DNA from: Neospora caninum Liverpool
Lineage: Eukaryota > Apicomplexa > Conoidasida > Eucoccidiorida > Sarcocystidae
Length of the DNA stretch: 64,000 nt
Direction: 5' to 3'
Assembly (NCBI RefSeq): GCF_000208865.1
Contig: NC_018396.1
Location: forward strand, 6,653,295 to 6,717,294
In this document: positions 54,460 to 63,851 of the stretch, piece by piece
How positions within the stretch are numbered: position 1 is the first letter of the stretch
Layout: every line of letters begins with the position of its first letter
The notes under the pieces: generated by a model
Seen by the model: only the letters and a program-made list of their open reading frames with translations
Told to the model about the DNA's origin: nothing
Database searches by the model: none
Translations under genes and position numbers: made by a program

Positions 54460-56735
54460 TTCGGAGACAGCTTAAAATACTGGAAGAGTACAAGCAAGAG
54501 GCGGAGGTACGCCGATTCAAAAAGTCCACTGCAACGAGGGAATGTCCCAGCGAACGCCGCACGAGTAGCCGACGACAGAAGAAGTGCGAGGCAGGCCGGT
54601 TTACCTGCCTCAACAACGATAGCCGGGAAAAAACACATCAAAATAAACACAGTCACATGGAGTCAACACTCAGTCAGCTCACGGAGGGGGAACAGAGAAA
54701 TGCTATCATTCCCGCACCCAACTTCATCGACGTCACCACAAGACGCACGAAGTGACAGTCCCAGCTTCTGGGCCCGAGCCTTGTGCGGCGAGGTCCCGCC
54801 CTTGCAAGTCTGTGGACGGACGCCTCGTCCCCTCAGATCCTTCAGTGAGATGGTCTCCAAGTGTGCGAGGCCTGGCAAAAATGCTAGCACCTCAAAAACG
54901 CAGCTGCTTTCTGCACATGGAGCGGCCGGTGTGCGGTCAGGCACAATCAAAATAAAAATGAATAGCTTAAAATGCTGTGCAGCAACGGGACTTGCGGATC
55001 CCACGGTCTCTTCCGTGGCACGGGCGCGAAGCGAATCGGCGGAGCTGCACTGCAATCACGCGCACCTTCAGAAGAGAGACTATTGGAAACAGTCGGAGGA
55101 ACTATTTGTGAACTGTCCGTTGTGTAATGTGAGATGTTGTGAGAAAAATCCGAGAAAAACCATTATGCCGTTCTGCACTTTGCACCAGTGCACACAGGCC
55201 AGGATCGCAAGTGCCCGTTGGCCAGGCTCTCTCTGCCGACTGTCTTCTCGATGGGGACATGTCGAATTTCCGTCGCCCTCTTGTCTCCAGCCCTGTGGTG
55301 TGATGAGGGATTTAAAGCGTTTATTGTTTCACTCTCTTGGTGTGACATTCGTGACGTTTATCCCCCCTACGCAGCCGGGACACCGCGCAGTCTTGCACCG
55401 TACGCTCATTTACCCCAGTACATTTCTTTTGACCATCAAATGCCTGATAACCTGGCCAGCCGTGCATGAATCGTCTCTGGAGAGTTCATCGTTGGAATTC
55501 TTGAGTAGCGGCACACAGTAAGGAAAATGCCGAAGCCTGATTATGTCACATTGTTCACCGTGATTTCGCGAGGTCACATCGCTCGACCACCTTACACGAG
55601 CCCTCCGCTGTCTTTCCATTCTTGATGCGAAGAAAGGCTCTCAATGCCGCCGACAAAGCCATCTCAAACCCAACAGCGCTGCAGCCACAGCATCTCAAAA
55701 ATCCCTAGAACGGAAAACTCAACAAGATGAGCCGTTCCTTCGGCAGTACCTACCGATTCTGTGGTGCCTGCGCAATCTGAAGTATGTTTCCCGTTGCCGC
55801 CCCGACTGATTTCGCGCGAAGATATGCACGGCTCCTCACAGCTCCCAGAGTTGCCGCGCATGACCCCTCACTGATCTGGTGCAGGTAGATGGGCAGTGGA
55901 GGAACTTTCGTCCTTTTTTGGGAGCGCCTAACGTGTCGTGGGGGATTCTGGGACCCACACGAGAAGAAGATCCGCAGAAGTTCCCTACCGGTGTTAGACT
56001 CGTAGAACACATCAACAGCTAACAGGAGGGAATCTGCGTTTTGTCCTGTTCGACCTGCTTCTGTCTTATACGGTAACAAAGCCGAACGGATTGACAGCTG
56101 CTGATGCGCAGACCGCCAAGGGGAGAGGCTGGTGTTTCGATAAAGGTCTACAACGCACTGCACTCCCGATAGAGACAGTCACCGCCTGATTGCGTGGCGG
56201 AGAGGGCGCTAGGCGTAATTCAAGGTAGTCTTTAAAGACTGATTGCTGCTCGTAACTGCCGATCCAATAGCGGGTAGGACTCGGAAACGACAACGATGCA
56301 AAAGGAGAGAGAGGTAGAGCAGAGAAGAAGTTCAAGAGGGAGAGCAAACACCAGTCTAGAATCTATAGAGCCAGGGTTGCGAGAAGCGTAATCCACATCA
56401 CGTGGTTTTTGGGGGGGAGGGTCCATTCATTCTAACAGAGGATCTTTCAACCTTTTCATGTCCTTCGTATGCTTCAGTGAAGTCGGTGGAGGTTCTGCGG
56501 ACCTCGTTGCCTGCCCTCGAAAATGCCGGAGCACAATAAGAATCCATAATTTACCTCCCACACACTGAATCTCAAATACTACCCCACAAAGAACAGTTTT
56601 ATGTCTTTAGATCTGCCCGATGACACGATTCATTGCACGACACAGGTGGCTGTGGGAATGAACCAACAACGACAAATGAGTCAAAACACGACGCGCCATC
56701 CTCGCTGAAGAGAACGACTGACCCCTGTGACACAT
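54460..56735. repeat. Spacer type C, copy 3
   Basis: Counterpart of 18755-21006 and 41056-43328. Homology to the other two starts at the gene 14 ATG itself, placing a recombination breakpoint there. The 137-codon frame is at 55750-56163 with very few changes. A 367-codon plus-strand frame (54418-55521) is open only in this copy. Confidence 0.85.
54536..54621 (-). promoter_or_regulatory. Conserved upstream block of array gene 14
   Basis: Landmarks are GAGGGAATGTCCCAGCG, GAGTAGCCGACGA and an inverted repeat GAGGCAG...CTGCCTC around GCCGGTTTAC. Confidence 0.45.
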
Positions 56736-57818
56736 CTACGCGTCAACCATGCCTCGCAACAATTGTGCTGCCACAAAGAAAGCAGCGGCTCCGTGGGCAG
56801 GTCCCCAGGTCGGTGAAAACGCGGAAGACGCGCTTCCCTTCACAGATATTTTCAGAAGGCATTCTTTTGCACTAGATTCTCCTTCAGACTGTATCTCTGT
56901 TTCTGTGTCGCTGGATGATGAAGGTACGCACTTGTAGCAGAGGGCAGTGTCTTCAGGAGGAGCCGTCTTCACAGCAAGCTGGTATACTGGTTGTCCCTTC
57001 TGTGTAGCTTCAGTTTCAGTTTTTGTTAAAGTGGCGTCAACGAGAGTCTGCAGCGCAACCTCAGCGGCGCACTTCCCGTCCTGGTCATCAAACACGTCTG
57101 TCAAATTTGTCGGGCGCAGGGACATTCCAGCTCCACATTTGAATGAGAGAGGAGATTCTGCGGAGGCACTTGTCTCTTTGGTTGTGTCAGCATCTGTGCA
57201 TTCGATGGGCCCTGCTTGTTGCTCGTCATTAGGTTGGTCTCCTTGCTCGTCATTGGGTTGGTCTCCTTGCTCGTCATTGGTTCCTTGCTGACTTTGTGGA
57301 AAAGGTTTAACGGTGATTTTGACCTTGCACTTCGTTTCTTGAGGGTTTTCGCCGTCTCGTCTTTCTCCTAAGACCGCATTAGTATTAGTGAAGGTGCATG
57401 TGTAGTACAAGTCTTTCTCGGCCGTACGTGTCTCACGACCGATGCTGAGCTTGTAAGCTTTGTTGCCGTTTTCCCCTTCCGCATCTAGAGTGGCGTCCGC
57501 AAATGCGGTTGTTAGATTTTGTTTTTGTTGGGACACGTCGTCCCCCGTGAAATATTCAGTGGTGCTGGGTTCAAGCTTACCATCGTTGGTGTCGCCGCAT
57601 TTGAAGGAAACGCTATGCATGTTGGGCTCGAGCGACAACTCAATGGAATGTGTGCCTGCCTTGCAGGTTTTGACGGTTGTTACGGAGGTTTGGCCTTGCT
57701 CAACTAACGCCAATGCTGCCTTTGCGCCATCTGATGGGTACGCAGCCACACAGATAAGCGCAACTGCAATGGCGGCAATGATCCGAACGGTCTCCGCAGA
57801 GAGGCAGACAGGACTCAT
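56736..57818 (-). CDS. SRS surface antigen, array gene 15 (divergent end copy)
   Basis: A 360-residue protein, the first in transcription order at the right end of the array. The signal peptide (V-R-I-I-A-A-I-A-V-A-L-I-C) is unlike the rest. Domain 1 is the most divergent, with only four cysteines: both the third (Y-F-T-G-D-D-V replaces a Cys) and the fourth (L-Y-Y-T-C) are gone, removing a matched pair. The linker contains a tandem N-D-E-Q-G-D-Q-P repeat. Domain 2 and the tail (W-G-P-A-H-G-A-A-A) are of the common type, close to gene 11. No conserved upstream block precedes it. Confidence 0.94.
   Translation of the reverse strand: MSPVCLSAETVRIIAAIAVALICVAAYPSDGAKAALALVEQGQTSVTTVKTCKAGTHSIELSLEPNMHSVSFKCGDTNDGKLEPSTTEYFTGDDVSQQKQNLTTAFADATLDAEGENGNKAYKLSIGRETRTAEKDLYYTCTFTNTNAVLGERRDGENPQETKCKVKITVKPFPQSQQGTNDEQGDQPNDEQGDQPNDEQQAGPIECTDADTTKETSASAESPLSFKCGAGMSLRPTNLTDVFDDQDGKCAAEVALQTLVDATLTKTETEATQKGQPVYQLAVKTAPPEDTALCYKCVPSSSSDTETEIQSEGESSAKECLLKISVKGSASSAFSPTWGPAHGAAAFFVAAQLLRGMVDA
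57220..57285. repeat. 24-bp tandem repeat in the linker of array gene 15
   Basis: Units start at 57220, 57244 and 57268, the third partial. In frame they encode the repeated octapeptide N-D-E-Q-G-D-Q-P between the two SRS domains. Confidence 0.9.
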
Positions 57819-60800
57819 TTTTTGAGGGCTTGCGATTGAAAAGAACAGAAACGCCTACAGAAAGCTGACGCGCCTCGAGAACCGACCCACAAACTCCAGG
57901 TGTATGCCATTCAAGTTGTGCACCCGTTTGGCAAAAACCGCTTCAGAGCTCCTAAAGATGCAGTCCAGAGTGAACGAAAAGACCATCACAGAAGAGGAGC
58001 AACCCACCAAAAACGGAGAAGGCAAACTAATTTCGTTTGTGCAAACCGCCTTCGAGGAGGCGTGTGACAGACAGAGCAGCACGGCGCCGCAGTTAGACAG
58101 CGCTGTCGACGCTTGGCCACCGCGATGTGACCACGTATTTGAGATGCGGCTGTACCTAGCACAACGCAGTAAAGGACCGAACCCTGTGCCCGAACAATTG
58201 CACAGCTGTCACGTGGCGAGACTCCGTAATGAGCGGCTTTTCTTCCTTCGCTAAGAGACATGCAAGTGGAAAGAAGAAAAAAAGGAGGAAAGGAAAGGTT
58301 TAAAATCCCTTCTTTTCCCTCACGAGGCAATTCATTCTTTTCTTCGTCGACGGGTCTTGGGGCTACAGACCCAGGCGGGCCGCGCTCTCACGCAGTCGTC
58401 GTCGGGGTAACGATCAGGGGAACGCAACTGCACACAGACTGCTGAAAGTTTCTAACGGTTCCCTTGCACAACACCAAACTCGACCGAAAAGAAACCATCC
58501 TCTTCCGCATAATGTTAGGGACCCAGAAGACCAAGTTACAGAACTATCTCGTCGTCAAAAAAGACTGTCTCTCTGTATTCGTTGGCTCGGTCCCACAAGC
58601 GCTACACGCCAACGGAAGATGTCTTCTGGGGGGGGTCTGACAATTTTGTCGCTTGGCCTCGGAAGTGATATCAGAATCAAATCAAATTTCTCATTTTCCT
58701 GTTGTCGTTGTAAAGTCCGTTGGTGGACAGCAGCGCCAACAATTAAATTTTCCGTCTAGCTACTCACTACCTTTCCTACAAGGCGCTGGTTCCAGTTCCA
58801 CTGCAACGGCTTTATCCAGCTGTCTGAAAAGAAAGTGCTTATATCCCTCATAATCGAGCGGTTTGCTTCACCCTTATATTCTTGGTCGTGTGTGAGCTTC
58901 TCACTAGAAGAATCCTAAACTGGGAATGCGCTGAGAAGAAAGAGGCGTAGAAACACTGCATGACGGAGAAGTCCTCTAGGTCTCGGGTTCTCTAACCCGT
59001 ACACCGTTTTTATCTCTCCAGTTCCTTTTTCTCTTGGAGAGCAAACAGAACTGAGCAGAAGCTAGATCTGCGTTTTGTGTTAGGGTCCGCACAGCGTCTG
59101 CATCTTACCATCTGCGCAGGGTCCTTCCTATTCACCTGTTTCTCTCTGCATTATACAGCTTTTTCGTTTTCGGCTAGTGATGGTGTAAATCATTAGAAGC
59201 AAAAGCTCTCGGGGGATCTGAAGCACGGTTAGCCACGGTCTCAACGAACGCAGCGTTCAATACGCATCCTTCACTTGAAATGGAAATTTTCGAACGGATA
59301 GTGACCCCTGTTTCTGTGCATTCTTCTTCAGTTCCTCGCTTCTTTCTGCCAAACGTCCCGGTTTTTCCGGTGGGTCGAGCTCTCACTGGGCTGAGGGCCG
59401 ACTGACTTAACCGGCGACACAGCACAGTCAAACGTCTTTTCACCTCGTTTGTTCTTGTTGACGAAACCATCTCGAGTTGCTTTCTCCGTAAGAGAAGTGA
59501 ACTGTCAGGCGCAACTCTCTGAACTGAGTCTATCTCTGTCTGCCCCCACCACACGTAAATAGGGTTCCTCCTGATGAGAACAGAGAGCCGCTCGTCTGGT
59601 CACCATTGAAGCGCAAGCATAGGAGCACACGAGATGCTGAGCAACTCCTCCGCCGTTTCCTTTGCACCAGCAAGGCGTTCATCTAAATCAACGATGAAAT
59701 GTCCCCGGACACCTGAATCCGGATGTCCCCACCCGAAAGCGCTGCACCACCTTTTCGTGCCACGCCTGCATCTGAAACCTCTTGGCATCTGTTTCCACCC
59801 TTGAACTCGACACAGGCGAACATGCCAAATCACCTGTGCTACATCCGCCGCCTCACCGAACAGAGATTCCTTCAGACTAGCGAGAGGGGAAAAGAGCGTG
59901 AGCAGAACACTTCAGGCAGTATCAAGTCACTGGGGTTGTCTCTGCCTCTTGCAGATCAGATCACAAGGAGAGAAACAAAAGAAGAGGTGAGGCGAAACAG
60001 CGGCTGAGAGGGTGGGAAACGAGAGGGACGAGACGCTGGAGAACGAATAAAGCAGAGCAGAGAGCCTACTTATGTGTGTGAAAGAGGTAGAGACAAACCG
60101 GCAGCCACCCAGGAAAACGTTTCGAGGTTCCACGCGACCATTCACTGTCGAGCCCCTGTCTGGGCGCGTGCTTTTTGTGAATGGCAGAACTTTCCTGCTC
60201 TTTTTCCGCTCAACGGGTTGCGACGGAAGCAGGCCCACTCATCGTCGTAGAGATTCAGAAATCAACTCAAAAGCCCTTTACGCCCCGTCAACCCTATGTC
60301 GACATTTTCGCTAACTGGAGCCTTCTACTGAGTGTGTCGCGAATCAAATGAGAAACACATTGAGGGAGAAGAGGCCAGGCAGTCGCCGAACACAACTGAC
60401 GCTCGGCGCGAAGAAAGGACGAAGACACAGTAAGAAACGAGACTAAAGAAGTGTGAAAAAAAGACAGTGCCATGAATGCGCAGTGATATTGAGTGACAGA
60501 AGGGGACTGCCAGCCATCCCAGGTGGTTTGCAGGCTTTTCAAATTGGTGACAGTCTGAGGTGCAGAAGGAAAAAAGTGCGAAGGAACGAAACGCAATGAG
60601 TGTCTCTCTGCGTGCGCAAATAAGCGAGGAAACAATCGAAACATCACGTTTGGGACATTTCTCTCGAAAAGAGAACCCTACGCAAATGATTTATACAAAT
60701 GTCCATGACTCTGTGTACTCCAGAAGGCATGCGCCTGTGTTACATTGAAGGATCCGCAGGCATATATCCAGGCGTCTACAAAACCTGTCGTATCATTCTG

Positions 60801-60856
60801 TGTCATCGTTAACTCGTATTTGACTCGTGTCCCGTTTTTTGTGGAAACCCCGATTT
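57819..60856. other. Right flank of the SRS array, no gene recognised
   Basis: These 3 kb lie between the array gene 15 start and the ZMAT2-like stop. They must contain the gene 15 promoter and the ZMAT2-like 3' untranslated region. Short frames such as 57904-58254 (plus) and 59174-59554 (minus) show no domain and no match to anything else in the window. No SRS fragment is visible, so the array ends cleanly at gene 15. Confidence 0.6.
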
Positions 60857-63851
60857 TCAACTGCCGACAAATGACGAGGGTAAGCCCATGGCTTTGAGCA
60901 TTTTTTGTTCTTCGTCTTCCTCTGGTTCGTGTTTAACGCCTTCGGCCGCCGAAGCAGCGCCCCCTGCAGTATCCTCGTCCTTATCACCGGTCTTTTTCCC
61001 ATCCTCGTTTGCGCCTGCCTTCTTTTTCTTCTTCAACTTCTTCCGCATCTTCCTCTCCTCCTCCTGTTTCTGGAGCTCCTCGAGTCGTCTTTTGATCCGG
61101 TCGATATCGTCGTAGTTTTCCTCAATCACTCCAGGTGCACCGCTCGCGCCTGCTGCAGCTGCACGGCTGCCTGACCCTCGTTGAGTCGCCCCCGGAGCGT
61201 CGGAGCTCTGCTGGCCTTTCACGTCTCCGGGGCCAGAGCCCGCCTCGCCCTCGTCGTCGCCTCCCAGCTCCAGCTGCGATTGCCTCTGCATTTCTCTAAG
61301 CTTGCTGACTACGCTGCTCGGCGCCGCTCTCTCCACGCGCATTGTCATGCCTGCGGAACGGCAAGGTAACAAGATGGCAGACGTGCGTGGACAGCCGGCG
61401 AGGCTTCATGGACGAGGCTCATGCACGCCCGGTGCCTGCTCTAGATCAGAAAGAGGCGCTGAGCGTCGCTAGTCTCAGCCGAAGGAACAGCCCCAAAAAG
61501 GATGGAGAACGCCCAGGAGGCACACAGAGACAAGATAGCTCCACCCCCAAGCTCCAAAGAGACGCTTCCTTATCTTCCTCACCCAGCATCCTGTTGTGAT
61601 TCCGGCCGTTGATGTGATCCATGTACGCTGCTGAATCTTTGATGAGGCACTCGCAGACGTCGCACCAAAACCTAGAGAAGCACATGAAACAAGCACTCGC
61701 TCGAGATTTCCTTGTCCGTCGGAAACACGGTGTCAGAATCCGTATAGGAACGGAACAGAGGACTTAGCCGTCGCGTCCCGGAACCTGGAGCACAATCCCA
61801 AAACCGTGTAGAACGTTCTTTCTGCTGTGTCTCCAAACATTAACAGTTAAGTGCGTAACCGCGGAATGACCTCTCTCTAGAAGGACTCTGTCCCTTCTTC
61901 GAAGTCCCCGCGAACACTTCTCATTGAGCAACTTTTCGTCCATGAAAGGCCTTTCCGGAGCCACACGGAATAAAAAATACACAAATATGTACAAGTATAT
62001 ATCTACATATATACATGCAGTTCCTTGTATATGTTTCTAGTGTATATACCCGTCTATGTATCCTTTTTTTGGAAACAGCTGCGGCACGTGGCCCATCTGC
62101 ACTCTGTGTTTTCCCGGTCTACGGTTCTCACCCTCCCTGTTGCATGCGAGGCGTTTGAAGTGTGACGATCTTTGTTTTTCCCAGCTCCTTGGTCAGATCA
62201 ATCGCAAAGTCTCTTCTCTGCAAGGCCTTGCGGTGCTCCACTGGCGGCGCGACCTTTTTCTGTTTCGGCTGGGGGAGATACGAAAGGAAATCGTCTTCTT
62301 CCTCCTTGGCCTGTGCGAGCGATTGATAGTACGCTTTATCCCAGACCTGCAGCAGCCAAAATAAATTCCCAACGGGACACAGAACAGGAGATCGAGACCA
62401 GCGCTGGACAGACATCACATCTTACGACAAAAAACAGATGAACCGCACTCCCCACGTGTTACTATCCTCGTTTCCAGCATGTTATCCCTACCCACCAACC
62501 TCCGCATAACCTCGGCGAGGCTGCTTTTCCCTCCGCGTTTCCCTCCTTTTCTTTTCCTTAGGGCTTCCCTTCCGCACGAGCTGTTGCCGTGTGTCTCTCT
62601 AGTTCCCCTTTGCAACGCCGCAGGCTCTTCGTTCTGGATTTTCTCGCGTTTCCTTGGCTAGAGGCTTGGAGGCGGACTGGGGTGGTGCTGTGTGGAATGC
62701 GAATCCGACTCTTCACCCTTTCTGCGGCCCCTATGGAGCGCCTCTCGACCGCTCACCGGTCGTCAGGTCTCTCTTCGTTTCCCGCGATTCCTGTTCTGGA
62801 GTTTCAAAGCGCTCACCTTCCGTCCGAGTTCATCCGTGCTGTTCACAGGTTCCACGTTCACTTCCGCAGTCTCTGGGCGTCTCGCATTGGTCGCCGATCC
62901 CGACTTTTCTCCCTTGGTGGAAGCAGCGGCTGAAACGATTTGGGGCGCACTCGAGACCGTTGACGGGGCCTCGGGACGCGAGAACCCCCGCGCCGCATTT
63001 CTGGAAATCGACGCGCCTGCCGCAATCGCAGCAATTGACGCGTGGGCATCTACAGCTGCTGCGGCATTGCTGACGCTGCTTCCTCCGAGAGGCCTTCCGT
63101 CCTTTGCGCGCTCTCGCTGCGCAGCTGCCGCCGCCGCAAACACACTTGCTTGTGGCTCCTCGTCTTCAGTTTCCTGCCGAGACGCAGCAGGAGGCTGAGG
63201 CGCCGGAGCAGAGAAGGCAGGTGCTGGAGGAAAGCTAGATAGAGGCCCCGAAGAAAAGTTAGAAACGCGAGGAGGCGCTGAAGAAAAGTTCGATGGAGGT
63301 GCGGGAGAAAAGCTCGACGAGGGAGGAGGCGCGGGAGAAAAGTTCGACGAGGGAGGAGGCGCGGGAGAAAAGTTCGACGAGGGAGGAGGCGCGGGAGAAA
63401 AGTTCGATGAGGGAGGAGGAGAAGGAGAAAAGTTCGATGAGGGAAAAGGAGAAGGAGAAAAGTTCGACGAAGAAGGAGGCGCGGGAGAAAAGTTCGATGA
63501 GGGAGGAGGCGCGGGAGAAAAGTTCGATGAGGGAGGAGGCGCGGGAGAAAAGTTCGATGAGGGAGGAGGCGCGGGAGAAAAGTTCGATGAGGGAGGAGGC
63601 GCGGGAGAAAAGTTCGATGAGGGAGGAGGCGCGGGAGAAAAGTTCGATGAGGAAGGAGGAGAAGGAGAACAGTTCAACAGCGAGGCAGAATGCGGCGTCA
63701 GTGTCCCTCCTGCTCGTGACGCAGCAGCTGTAGCTACGGCAGCCTGGACAGCGGCAACTGCATGTGCGGACACGCTCTTCTCTCCAGGAGTAACTGCACT
63801 CGAAGAAGATGAAGAGGCAGGTGGAGGGTTCGGGGATGAAGAGAACGCCAT
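60857..63851 (-). CDS. ZMAT2: ZMAT2/Snu23-like U1-type zinc-finger spliceosome protein with long N-terminal extension
   Basis: Four exons, 62817-63851, 62132-62346, 61583-61671 and 60857-61350, with GT...AG introns and closing phases, give 610 codons. Exon 1 encodes a Ser/Pro/Ala-rich extension of about 340 residues with decapeptide repeats, ending D-E-L-G-R-K. Exon 2 resumes with V-W-D-K-A-Y-Y-Q, as in the first conserved block of ZMAT2. Exon 3 carries the zinc finger C-D-V-C ... H-I-N-G-R-N-H. Exon 4 opens M-T-M-R-V-E-R and continues as a charged helix (E-E-E-R-K-M-R-K-K), ending in M-G-L-P-S-S-F. Known role: ZMAT2/Snu23 belongs to the U4/U6.U5 tri-snRNP and pre-catalytic spliceosome. Human ZMAT2 is about 199 residues, so the extension is the anomaly. 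It joins in phase across a good donor (GGAAG/GTGAGC), but a separate upstream gene cannot be excluded without transcripts. Confidence 0.88.
61976..62060. repeat. TATA/CATA-rich microsatellite in a ZMAT2-like intron
   Basis: An alternating TATA/CATA stretch lies in the intron 61672-62131. Confidence 0.75.
63283..63672. repeat. 30-bp coding tandem repeat in ZMAT2-like exon 1
   Basis: About 12 head-to-tail 30-bp units (core GGCGCGGGAGAAAAGTTCGA on the plus strand) encode the decapeptide [10 protein letters not shown] on the minus strand. The exact multiple of three and the lack of stops support a coding repeat. Two degenerate units flank it. Confidence 0.92.

Noticed and set aside
54418..55521. 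367-codon plus-strand frame over spacer C copy 3 and the gene 14 start
   Set aside because: It is broken in the other two C copies, overlaps the start of gene 14 antisense, and has no recognisable domain.
12721..56735. Transposable elements as the cause of the repeated spacers
   Set aside because: I found no transposase or reverse-transcriptase motifs, terminal repeats or target-site duplications; copies extend into gene halves, which fits recombination better.
11882..57291. Recurrent plus-strand frames of 60-150 codons antisense to domain 2 of nearly every SRS gene
   Set aside because: They recur only because the domain 2 DNA beneath them is homogenised; they lie opposite strongly supported coding sequence and have no domain of their own.
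63283..63672. Regular 30-bp repeats that look superficially like a CRISPR array
   Set aside because: The units abut without spacers and encode an uninterrupted decapeptide repeat in the ZMAT2-like exon.
63293..63733. Plus-strand Glu/Lys-rich frame of 146 codons opposite ZMAT2-like exon 1
   Set aside because: It is the shadow of the 30-bp repeat; the minus-strand frame joins by splicing to conserved ZMAT2 sequence.
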